From positions 992,001 to 1,056,000 of the forward strand of contig CM074133.1 of the NCBI GenBank assembly GCA_037178625.1: DNA of 64,000 bases, written 5' to 3'. Shown here piece by piece: positions 32,056 to 41,094 of this stretch. The number at the start of each line of letters is the position of its first letter. The stretch's first letter is position 1. The notes below the pieces were generated by a model. The model had not been told where the DNA came from, did no database searches, and was given only the letters and a program-made list of their open reading frames with translations. This stretch comes from Skeletonema tropicum. Taxonomy: Eukaryota > Bacillariophyta > Thalassiosirophyceae > Thalassiosirales > Thalassiosiraceae. Position numbers and translations under genes: made by a program.

Positions 32056-32940
32056 ATGAACATCATGCAGAAAATTCCCAAGAGCGGCATCCTGAAGGTG
32101 TCAACTCTGTCAACTCTATCAGAGTCGTTGACATCAACATCATCATCAACATCTTCATTATCGCGGCGTGGTAGAATCAGTCCAGCCCATCAATCTAAAC
32201 TGCGACGCAACCCACAAAAGCAAGACGGCCCACACGAAAGAAGGACCAGCAGCAACTCAACGCTTGACTCTCAATCATCTGATGACATGACAGCTGCGAC
32301 AACAAATTTACATGATGAAGCAGAAACCCAAACCAACGACGTGAAACAAACAAAAGTCCGCTTTAACACCATCAGCATCCGCGAATACGAAATTCAACCA
32401 TCGGATAATCCCTCCTCCATATTATTGCCTGGTCTCGAGCTAGGGTGGAAGTACAACATTGTCCTGCCATCCGGTTCAATTGATGTATTTGAAAATCTAC
32501 GAGCGATACAACGAAAGCCTCACTATCAGCGGAGACCATTGCCGATACAGCATCGTAGAATTTTGTTACTACATTTTGGATTTTCAAACGCAGAGATTGA
32601 AGCAGCGTCGGAGAGAGCAAGGGCATTGAGGGAAGAGAGGGAAAGGAGTGTCGAGAGGATGAACTTGGATTGGTACGATCGAATTGTGGAGGATTTGAGA
32701 GTGGGTTGCAATAGGGCTTTAAAATGGAGGAGTTGTAAGGGTAGTGCTGTGGTCGATGGAGTGGAGGGGAGTAAAAGGGAGAATGGCAGTTTGTTTCACC
32801 CAAGTGTGTCGGTGGATACGAGTGTGGATACGAGCTCATTTTTCGAGACTAGTAGTTCGAAGGGAGATAATCAGCAACATATGTTGCTAGATGATGATGA
32901 CGACTTTGCAACAAAAGGGGAGGATGCACCAAAGGGTTGA
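32056..32940 (+). CDS. Diatom-type protein with VRFNTISIREYE motif
   Basis: 294 residues from ATG 32056; the frame is open further upstream but only from a TTG. After a serine-rich N-terminal region comes VRFNTISIREYEIQPSDNPS, followed by GLELGWKY. I associate the pattern V.F..I.IR.Y....GDNP...G..L.LGW with a family found repeatedly in diatom genomes and with no known function. A helical charged segment follows (AEIEAASERARALREERERS), then an acidic tail with DDDDDF. There is no membrane segment, so it is probably cytosolic or nuclear. Confidence 0.7.
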   Translation: MNIMQKIPKSGILKVSTLSTLSESLTSTSSSTSSLSRRGRISPAHQSKLRRNPQKQDGPHERRTSSNSTLDSQSSDDMTAATTNLHDEAETQTNDVKQTKVRFNTISIREYEIQPSDNPSSILLPGLELGWKYNIVLPSGSIDVFENLRAIQRKPHYQRRPLPIQHRRILLLHFGFSNAEIEAASERARALREERERSVERMNLDWYDRIVEDLRVGCNRALKWRSCKGSAVVDGVEGSKRENGSLFHPSVSVDTSVDTSSFFETSSSKGDNQQHMLLDDDDDFATKGEDAPKG

Positions 32941-33297
32941 CGAATGAGAGGCGACTACACACCATTTTTGTGCCGAGCTCGGAGTGAATCTCAACTAGGT
33001 AATGCAGTTTTCAAAACGATGGAGATTTTGCGTTGTGCTGACCCATAAGGGAAGGCAGCGCATAGAAACCACAACAATATCGATCAAACGTTCAATATGT
33101 GTCCCGATCAAGCTTAGATAAACATGTAGAAGACACACGAGGTGTGGTGATTCTTAACACCTTCAAGATGAGTTGCAGGAAGTTTTGAAACAATCCTGCA
33201 AAGTGATTGCTATGTACAGAGCGAAAAAAAAGCAGCAGTGACAAATAGAGAGTTACTCTGTGAACAATAAATGAATTAATTTTTGAGAAATGTGCAT
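32941..33297. other. Convergent intergenic region
   Basis: 357 bp between the 3' ends of two convergent genes. No gene is seen. Confidence 0.4.
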
Positions 33298-35010
33298 TTA
33301 CAACACCATCGTTGGATCATCCCTTGCGACATCTGAGAGAGATTCAAATGTGAACTCATCAAGCATGCTGACCACTTCACACAGGGCAGCAGTTGTAGTA
33401 CTTGTAGAATTGTCCGTTGTTATGTAAATGATTGATCCACCATTCTTGTCTTGACAATCGTCAACAATATCATCCTTCTGTTGGCTCGTTAATTTGCCCG
33501 ATGCAACTTTTACAAGTGTTGACCAATACGCAACTTTCATACCAAGATCACTTGCTTTATGGAACAGTGAGGGATGCCGTCCAATGGTATCTACTGATTT
33601 GGCCAGCAGCCAAGCAGGCGCCTCTCCCATCACTTCTGTGTATTCATATTGGGCAAATTCAATGTTGCATGTTGCAGCAGTCTTTTGGAACAAACTCAAG
33701 CCCAAAAATTCAGTTGGTTCCAGTGAAAGTTTGTGTCCCTTTGCAGCTATCAACTTCAACTCACTTGGATGCATCTTCAAATTCTCCAAAGTTACAAAGA
33801 TGTTTAGCACAGCTGTTGTCTGACTTTCCTTCTTCTTATCCGCCAAAATCGCCCATAGTGTTGTCCTATCTTTCGGTAAATCCGAATAACTAATGCACAG
33901 TGCCACCTTTTTCGTGTTGGGTTGTCCGTGAGTGTATGCACGAGAGTAAAGATATCCTCCCATTGGGCACAAAGCATTCAAAGTAGGTACCCCCACAGCA
34001 GTGATAATGACTAGCATAATCACAAAGCTGAATGAGAAGATGTCATCTCCACTCCTCAAAGGACTATCAGTTAAGAGACCCATTGACTTCAAGTAACCAA
34101 AAGCCACGATTGATTTCCCCCCAATATAATCTCCATACTTGTCGACAAAGCGAAAGTAAATAATAACCGCAGGCCAAAAGAAGTAAACCATCATGCCTAA
34201 TGAGTCCAAAGAGACCATTTGAAATTGGCCCGACCCAACAGCATACCACGAATCCGCGACACTAGCAAAGAACAGACTCATCAATAGAGCAAACATTGAC
34301 CCCAACAAAAAGACAACGATCACCATTAAGAAGGGCTCATCTTGAGTCATCAAAGATGCCGATAAAATAATAGCATTGGCAACAAATACCGCATGTGATT
34401 TCATCTCCGAAGTTAACAGGTTGCCATGTTTGTGTGCCCGATTTTTGTTGTAGTAATGCATGAGGGCAAGAGTAATAAATGCCACAGTACATGATGGAGT
34501 GATCGAAAACAGTCCAGGGGCCTTGATATTGAAATCAGATGCAATCAAAAAATACACCACTGTTACAAATGGAACGAGACAGAATGCATGAATTGCGGTA
34601 CTGCCGAATATAAAATCCCAATCCAAATTCGAGATGAATGCACGTGTGCCACGAAACGAAGCCAATGCCGCCACAATCAATGGTGGCGACGCCTCTACTA
34701 TGGAAGCACCTGAGCAATACCGGGCGATGAGCAGCGCAGCTCCAAATGCCAGTGAGTGTGAGAGAGAGTCCCCAAACACTATTCCAACAAAAGCCGATGC
34801 CGATCCGAGAGAGGCTACTCCGAAAAATAATTGCCAGGAGGTATCATATATGGATGGGAGTGAATGAAGCGACAGCATTGTCGCGAGAGTGGCGCTTGCT
34901 GCCCAAACCAAGCCTATGAGAAAGATTGGTCGGCGAGGGAGAGTGTGTTTCAGTGTGCCGCGTTCTCTTGGAGTGCTGCCCGTAGCTGCAGCTTCTTCTG
35001 TGGCCGACAT
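33298..35010 (-). CDS. Ten-helix membrane protein with degenerate NodB (polysaccharide deacetylase-like) C-terminus
   Basis: 570 residues. Residues ~28-345 contain about ten hydrophobic segments. Residues ~368-555 follow the NodB fold order: KKVALCISYSDLP (normally TFDDGP), then RTTLWAIL, VLNIFVTLEN, KLIAAKGHKLSLEP (normally GHExxxHT), GRHPSLF, LGMKVAYWS and GGSIIYIT. The catalytic aspartate position is S376, the metal aspartate D377 is kept, and the metal histidines are missing (EPTEF). The domain is therefore probably a non-catalytic polysaccharide-binding or regulatory module on the cytosolic or luminal side of a membrane. The domain match was made by eye, with no search behind it. Confidence 0.55.
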   Translation of the reverse strand: MSATEEAAATGSTPRERGTLKHTLPRRPIFLIGLVWAASATLATMLSLHSLPSIYDTSWQLFFGVASLGSASAFVGIVFGDSLSHSLAFGAALLIARYCSGASIVEASPPLIVAALASFRGTRAFISNLDWDFIFGSTAIHAFCLVPFVTVVYFLIASDFNIKAPGLFSITPSCTVAFITLALMHYYNKNRAHKHGNLLTSEMKSHAVFVANAIILSASLMTQDEPFLMVIVVFLLGSMFALLMSLFFASVADSWYAVGSGQFQMVSLDSLGMMVYFFWPAVIIYFRFVDKYGDYIGGKSIVAFGYLKSMGLLTDSPLRSGDDIFSFSFVIMLVIITAVGVPTLNALCPMGGYLYSRAYTHGQPNTKKVALCISYSDLPKDRTTLWAILADKKKESQTTAVLNIFVTLENLKMHPSELKLIAAKGHKLSLEPTEFLGLSLFQKTAATCNIEFAQYEYTEVMGEAPAWLLAKSVDTIGRHPSLFHKASDLGMKVAYWSTLVKVASGKLTSQQKDDIVDDCQDKNGGSIIYITTDNSTSTTTAALCEVVSMLDEFTFESLSDVARDDPTMVL

Positions 35011-35650
35011 GTTGAGATGATATTATATTAATTATGCAAATTGTTGTGACGGTATGATAATAATAATGTGACGAAGCAACGGCGGTGAATGCAGCTACGA
35101 TAGTGTAGCAAGAGTGTACAGGATTTAGATTGCCTTGTTGCTTGTTGGTGTGTTGTCGGGTTGTATTTGGGAAGTTCTTGTTGGTGGCGGCGTGGGCGTG
35201 GTGATGTGGTGTGTTGGTTTTGTGTCGGTTGATTTTGTGGCTCTCGCGCGTGCGTCTTGCTTGATCGGTTCTCAACTTTCTGATGAGAAGCCAAAATGAT
35301 GCATCTTCTTTCTCTTTTTCACCTTTTCAAATCGACTTGTCCACAACGATGTGATGGATATGTAGCATTTAGCATCTCTCGATGAATACTTACACTCTTT
35401 CGGAAGTCACATACCTCGTCGGTACCAGCAGCAAGGCTGTAGTGGAGGCTCTGCTGCTGTCACAATATTCGTCAGAGCCAGGTGCTTAGTAGTAGTAGCA
35501 TCGGTTCATATCGGATATGTACTCTGAGCTTGAGTCAAGTCAAGTAAAAGATAGTAGACCACGAGAGTCAAGCTACGCGCTACAAGCAGTAACGCAAACA
35601 ACAAACTCAATAATCATGAGAAAGAAGCAAATAATATAAAGCGATATATA
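35011..35650. other. Intergenic region
   Basis: Upstream of the membrane-protein gene and downstream of the P450 gene. No gene is visible. Confidence 0.4.
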
Positions 35651-35938
35651 AACTAAAAGCAGCAACTCAGTGGCGTGCACCTGTTCTAAAACTAATACTA
35701 ACTACATGCTCTTCCTCTTAGTAAGCTTAAACTCGATATTCCATGTATTCATTGGGAAGTAAATCTTCTCAGGATTGCGTACTTCGACTTGTACAAACTA
35801 AGAGCAACAACTCAGTGGCGTGCACCTGTTCTAAAACTAATACTATCTACATGCTCTTCCTCTTGGTAAGCTTGAACTCGATATTCCATGTATTCACTGG
35901 GAAGTGAACCTTCTCAGGATTGCGCACTTCGACTTTGT
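35651..35938. repeat. 145-bp tandem duplication of the P450 3' end
   Basis: The copy at 35651-35792 repeats 35796-35938 with about 10 differences. It covers the last ~30 codons of the P450 frame, its stop and ~50 bp of 3' flank. The copy distal to the gene is not connected to a reading frame. Confidence 0.85.
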
Positions 35939-37445
35939 AATCCCTCAGAAGACGGGTAATTAAAACTCTCATCTCAAGTTGAGCGAAGGCCTTGCCCAAG
36001 CAAACATGAGTGCCTCCACCAAAGATGGGATAGTTTGATCTGCCTTGAAATGGATCAATACCAGAATCAATGTCAGCATTATACAATGGATGTTCCTTTG
36101 GCAAGAATCGTCTCATGTCGAATTTTTCATGAGACTTGTAGAGCTGCTCATCTGTGGTTGCCATCAAGATTGAATAATTGAATTGAGCACCAACACCGAA
36201 CGAATACCCCTTGTGATGAAGCTCTTTGACAGCCTTCCGAAAACTACCGCCGACGGGAGGATCACATCTCCATGATTCATGTATGCACGCATTCAGTACA
36301 GGAGCACTCTTCAATTCATCCGCCACCAAAGGATCACTTAATGTCGACACTTCAGTTACCAATGCGTCCATTGCATCCTTGTTCTCACTAAGATGATACA
36401 AGAGAGTTGCGATTGATGCATTTGTTGTATCATGTCCAGCAAAGATAAGATTCAAGAGGTTATCTTTAATCTCATCACGAGTCATCATTCGATTATTTTC
36501 CTTATCCTTTCCGTAAATGAGACGACCCATGATAGTAATCTGGGCTCGTTCCGAATCCTCTGGATTCTCCGATATGAATTTATCAATGAGGACATCTATA
36601 GTGTTGAGAATTCGATCTCTAGCCTTCATTGCTACAGCGAATGGTGTACCAGGAACTTTCTTCGTTGTAAAAGACAAGAAGCCCCCCAACCATTGCTTAA
36701 AATCGTCATGGAGAGACGTAATCATCTCTTCATCGACACTACCAAAAGCAGACACATAAAACAAACGCAATGCGTACATTTTGAACACCTCGGAGGAATG
36801 AAATTCTCCCGCCTCACACCAAGTTTCCAGCTCATCTGATGTCGTTTCATCCATACACTTGAGATAATTGGTAACAAAGCGTGGCGCAAAGTAGGGCTCA
36901 AGCAATCTACGTAGTACGCGGTGATATTTTCCCGCCTGATTCGCTACTGCTCCAGGACCAAGTAGCATGACGATATTGGGCGGCCAAGCAATCTCAGTTA
37001 ATGCCTTGCGATCATTGTTGAATAACCAATTCAGATCATCTTGCCCACCAGCTATTATGCTAGTCATCCCCAAGACACTTTGGGTGAATAGTGTGCCATA
37101 TTTGCTTCGTTTTTCATGAAGAGATTTCATAATCCCACCCGAGGAAAGTGTTTGGATGAACTTGATTTCTCGCAGAATAGGAAAACCTATATATCCCGGT
37201 GGTAACTTTCTTTGTAGGCGTTTTATGATTAGGTCAAGCTCATTCTTGACCATCCATAGCGTGAAGAGACCTGCAAGTGCGTAGGTTGCTGACGAATAGG
37301 GAGAGACCGAGTCAATAGCACGTGCTACCGATCGATGACAAGTGTAGGAGTACAAGATCGCTTTGATGACGTGCTCCACAGAAGATGTCCAACATGATAT
37401 CGGCGTTGCACTTGAAGTGGATTTGTTGCTCTTCTTCAAGCTCAT
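35847..37445 (-). CDS. Cytochrome P450
   Basis: 532 residues, a full-length P450. A hydrophobic stretch near residues 45-70 is the probable ER anchor, followed by the proline-rich hinge LPPGYIGFPILRE. The I-helix oxygen-activation motif is FAGHDTTN (D339), the K-helix ExxR is E390-SWR, and the heme loop is FGGGTHVCLGKAF with the cysteine ligand C482. The FGGGxHxCLGK form recalls CYP26/CYP120- and CYP85-type enzymes, which act on isoprenoids or sterols; the substrate cannot be inferred. No introns are needed. The start MSLKKSNK gives a normal length. Confidence 0.9.
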   Translation of the reverse strand: MSLKKSNKSTSSATPISCWTSSVEHVIKAILYSYTCHRSVARAIDSVSPYSSATYALAGLFTLWMVKNELDLIIKRLQRKLPPGYIGFPILREIKFIQTLSSGGIMKSLHEKRSKYGTLFTQSVLGMTSIIAGGQDDLNWLFNNDRKALTEIAWPPNIVMLLGPGAVANQAGKYHRVLRRLLEPYFAPRFVTNYLKCMDETTSDELETWCEAGEFHSSEVFKMYALRLFYVSAFGSVDEEMITSLHDDFKQWLGGFLSFTTKKVPGTPFAVAMKARDRILNTIDVLIDKFISENPEDSERAQITIMGRLIYGKDKENNRMMTRDEIKDNLLNLIFAGHDTTNASIATLLYHLSENKDAMDALVTEVSTLSDPLVADELKSAPVLNACIHESWRCDPPVGGSFRKAVKELHHKGYSFGVGAQFNYSILMATTDEQLYKSHEKFDMRRFLPKEHPLYNADIDSGIDPFQGRSNYPIFGGGTHVCLGKAFAQLEMRVLITRLLRDYKVEVRNPEKVHFPVNTWNIEFKLTKRKSM

Positions 37446-38349
37446 GATGAAGGAGAAGGAGTCTTACTTTTAACTTCTACTGACTTTAGTATATTATTGA
37501 TATAATGACGATGCAGATGAAATACAATCTAAATAATGAGAGGAGCTAAGTCGTTCGTTCTGTCGTTCTGTCGGTCGGTCGGTCGGTCGTTCTGTCATTC
37601 TGTCCGGGCCCTTTGGCGTGTCCTTTGGCCTTCACGGGCATTTTCGATCGACTCTTTCTTTGATTGGCTTGATTTGACCCCTTGCCCCCCCCCCCGTTTT
37701 TAGAGTTTTCGATTGACTCTTTCTTTGATTGCCTTAGATTTGATGCAAAGACCACGATCGAACAGGTCAATTGCTCCTTGACTAACTGGAAAACAAAATT
37801 TGATATTGTGTGTAACTTAGCACAGAGTTCTGGGGTCGATCTTGAAACCCTCAACAATATCAGAAATGAACATGATACTCTTACATTGTACAACAAGGCT
37901 CTCACTTCTAACGTCAATTACATCACCACTTTCACCAACATTAAGAAGGAATCCGAGAGTGGGTACTAACTCTGCCAAATCATACTAACAGTCCTGTAGA
38001 ATATTATTTCACCAAATGATTTACGTCTCGCTCTAATTTCTTCCTACCTGTCTTCAATCGTTTCCACACGTTCACATTAAACCTCTTCATAGATAATCCC
38101 TCTCACATAAATCAATATTCTCCCAACCGTTTCTCAGTAATCACTACACAGCATTCGTAGAAGGCAATGTACAACCTTTATTACATAATTATTAAAGTGT
38201 TACATAACGTACTATTTGAATACTGCTATGTATATAAGTAGACAGCACAATCAATATCGTAGTAGATAGCCGGTGCCTCCTCTCTTATTTAGAAAACCCG
38301 CGCAGCGGCTAGACGAGCGTCAGCGAGGCTAGTGGAGATGATACACAAC
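37446..38349. other. Intergenic region with a TCGG/TCTG microsatellite
   Basis: A run of GTCG/GTCT units lies at about 37552-37605. TCGATCGACTCTTTCTTTGATTGGCTTG-like sequence occurs twice (about 37644 and 37707), separated by poly-C. A small plus-strand frame at 37682-37969 (KTTIEQVNCSLTNWKTKFDI) has no recognisable family. Confidence 0.35.
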
Positions 38350-38630
38350 TCGGGTTAAGACGCAGCCCGCAACAGCAGCAGTCGTTCAAGATTTCCCCAC
38401 AAACCAACATAGCGTAGCTCTCTAGTAAAACCAGTACCGCATTGTAGCAGACTGGAGACAGTCTGACATTCTCTCAACGCACACAATCCTCACTGGTCGA
38501 CATCGCTCATCACCGTTCGGCCGGAGGATACGCCCTCTCGACCTCTTTGGACCATTGTTTTCAACAACCAAGAAGTCAACAACCATCTATTGCTACCGCA
38601 ATCAACCTTTACTAACACCAAAATTGTTTT
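38350..38630 (+). repeat. Dispersed 280-bp repeat shared with 59140-59420
   Basis: Nearly identical (about three mismatches by eye) to the core between the direct repeats at 58916-59654. It begins TCGGGTTAAGACGCAGCCCG and ends CTAACACCAAAATTGTTTT. The flanks differ at the two sites, so this core moves or is copied as a unit. Confidence 0.8.
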
Positions 38631-38868
38631 AGATAACTGGCAAAAGCATTCATCAACATAATGAAAGTCGCTAGTTCGAGCCCCGAGTCAGGTACTCTAC
38701 CTCCGCGCACGTAAGAGCCAGAGTAGTAAGAGCCATCAGTAGCCAGCCAGTAGCCTGTGGTCTGATGGGGGGATGGTGATAATATTGAACACCAGGGGCA
38801 ACATTAGAATGCTCCATCTAATGTAGATAATCGGCTAGAGATGACTGTCACTTGATAGTGCAGTCAGG
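38631..38868 (-). mobile_element. Fragment of the 53-bp-TIR element, interrupted by the Copia LTR
   Basis: Reverse-oriented part of the family seen at 44639-44971. It starts inside the terminal repeat (GGCAAAAGCATTCATCAACA) and breaks off in its 95-bp module at GCAGTCAGG, where the LTR at 38869 begins. The remainder of the module is not found at the far end, so the locus is rearranged. Confidence 0.75.
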
Positions 38869-39331
38869 TCTAAAGTAAGCAATAATCTGTCGAATGCCAT
38901 ACAAGCTGCAAGGCTCCGCGGACAATGGACGATCCTGAAGAAGTGAACGTGGCCGGTGGCGAGAGGTTTCACCCGATCTGGTGTCGTAGGTTGGGAGAGA
39001 CAACGTTGCTGGGGATAAGATTCCTAAAGCCCAAATTAGCCGGAAACTGGTGCACTAAGGCACGGCTATTCCTACTCGATTCCCGAAGTATTACTGAGAG
39101 AAAGATCCGCCATAGGCGTCTACTTACTACACGGTGTTATTGTTTATTTTTATTTCTTCGACTGTGAGCACCATGATCAAAAAAGCGCGTTGGTGAAGGT
39201 CGTCGAAAGTCGACGTGTTCCAATCTTGAAGTTCTCATCCAAAAAAGATTGAGACACATATCCCGAAATAGAGATCCCTTCTCTATTCAATACATATCTA
39301 AAATATCCCGTACGAAATGCATACGTCAACA
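38869..39331 (-). repeat. 3' LTR of the Copia element (463 bp)
   Basis: Begins TGTTGACGTATGC after the polypurine tract and ends TTACTTTAGA (minus orientation). Like the LTR at 10964-11502 it has TG-start, AGA-end boundaries and an internal ATGGCGCTCACA or close variant. Confidence 0.85.
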
Positions 39332-39353
39332 CTCCCCTATCATTGAGTATCTT

Positions 39354-39983
39354 CTAAGTCAACTTCTCCGGACAATCTAAAGTATCTCCATGCCAGAAAA
39401 GTAAAGGTTGAAGAACTTGCCAAACAGCTTGCATACCCCAATGCTTGCTTAAAATGTCTGCAAGATTGTGCTTACCATTCAACCAAACAAATGCGTAGTT
39501 TCCCGTAGCAATTGCCTCTCGAACAAAGTGATAGGACAACATTAAATGTCTCTTCGCAAGTCTAGAATGTGGTTGAGTAGTTGAGTCAACAACGGTCTTG
39601 TTATCACCGATAAGAATCGATCGATCAACCATAGGTACTCCAAGATATAGAAGAGTATACTTCAAGTCTTTCAATTGTTCAATCGCTGTCCTAGCTGCAA
39701 CATTCTCAGAACCAAAGGTGGCAGTTTCAACTGTGGATCATTGTTTCCTTGAGAACCAATCAATGGGTGTCTGATTGAGAAAGTGAAGAACTGCAGTGAC
39801 TGCCTTTCCGCTCAGCATATCGTTCCACATAAGATAACGATTGCACTGGATTACCTCTCGCCGAAGGTAAATTCTTAGGATATTCTTCCTTAGATCCAGC
39901 ATATGGTGTACGCGACCAATCGTATTCCTCGAACTCCATATCACGTAGATCTGGCATGTCAGTTCTATACCGAATGGTAGCAT
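39354..39983 (-). pseudogene. Copia RNase H domain, split by a stop
   Basis: The frame runs MLSGKAVTAVLHFLNQTPID...FSRKQ, a TGA at 39738-39740, then ATFGSEN, LGVPM, LIGDNKTVV, KRHLMLSYHFVREAIATG and KHNLADILSKHWGM, the standard Copia RNase H end. It lies in a different frame from the reverse transcriptase. Confidence 0.8.
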
Positions 39984-41094
39984 CAGTCATCTTGCAGAGG
40001 TAACCATACAATCCTTTGACCATCTCAAGGTGTCCCTTTCTAGGCTGAATTCTAAAACTACCAAGCGTCATCACGTGAACCGTAATATCAATTCTCCCCA
40101 AAGATACTGCCCATTGTACCGCACCAATCAGTGACTGATATATCTTTGTTTCTTCATCATCGCAGAACTCAGAAGTATCTAACTCAGGATGGGCATTGGG
40201 TTCCATCGGTGATTTCTTGAAGCGTGGTTCTTCTCCAAACAGTCTAACGTAAGTCTCCTTCATCTTCTCAATGTACTTCTTGGGGGCTGAACAAAGAGTA
40301 CCATCATCTTCTCTCCAATAGTCGCATCCCAATAGGTATTTGATCGGTTCAGTTCCCTTCAACTTGAACTTTGCAACATCCGTCAAGTATCTGATGATTG
40401 CATTGGGATCTTTTGAACCAATAGTGAGATCATGATCTACGTATGTCGCAATGTACTCATAGTATCCCTCAAAGATAGGAACTGTGACCCCATCATAGGT
40501 AAAAGCAGGATCTTCTTCCTTCAATTCCTGTTGAGACATTACTGTTCCATCACTATTCATCGCTCTCATCCAAATATCTGGCTCAGCAGGGCATGGAGTG
40601 AATCCCATTTCTCGCAATACATCACTGAGAACCTTGTGAAATCTCTTAGCACTGGTTTTGAGTCTGTAAAGTGACCCGACGATGATGAAGATGTGATCTT
40701 TCAGCTCCCCAAATTCTCCACCAGCAATAACGAAGACCTTCTCAGTAGTCTTGGCTTCGAGAAATGCATTTCCAATATCTGTCTGGTAAACCTCCAGATC
40801 ATTGAGCTCAGATAGAAAAACAATGAGCCTAATACCACGAAGAGATACAACCCCAGAGTATACACTCTCCAACGGTGCATCAGTAAGATGTCCACCTGCG
40901 ACAATCCTCGCTTTCCTCCTTCCATCATGCTTACAAGCATACACAATATGAAGTCGAATCTTCTTGTAGCCTGGTGGTTCTCGAGTGGTATTGCGATGGC
41001 CTCGATCATCAAAAACATTGTACTCAAACATTTGATCTACATACTTCCTTCTTCTCGGCATCCTGCCAAAGGGTATCGCCATTCTCCTTGTCAA
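39760..41094 (-). pseudogene. Copia reverse transcriptase, frameshifted from integrase and RNase H
   Basis: The homologous part starts at about FEYNVFDDRGH and shows PPGYKKIRLHIVYACKHDGR, KARIVAGGHLT, VYQTDIGNAFLEA, SLYRLKTSAKRFH, then the catalytic loop TYVDHDLTIG (bases 40429-40443) where relatives have YVDD followed by L, and later KYLLGCDYW and YQSLIGAVQWAVSLGRIDI. The extra histidine codon in the catalytic loop is unusual. The upstream shift is near 41035-41060 (KKEV|DQMFEYN) and a second lies near 39840-39980. Confidence 0.85.

Noticed and set aside
37682..37969. Small plus-strand gene of 95 codons
   Set aside because: It begins in a poly-C tract, has no homologous motif, and is not supported by neighbouring signals.
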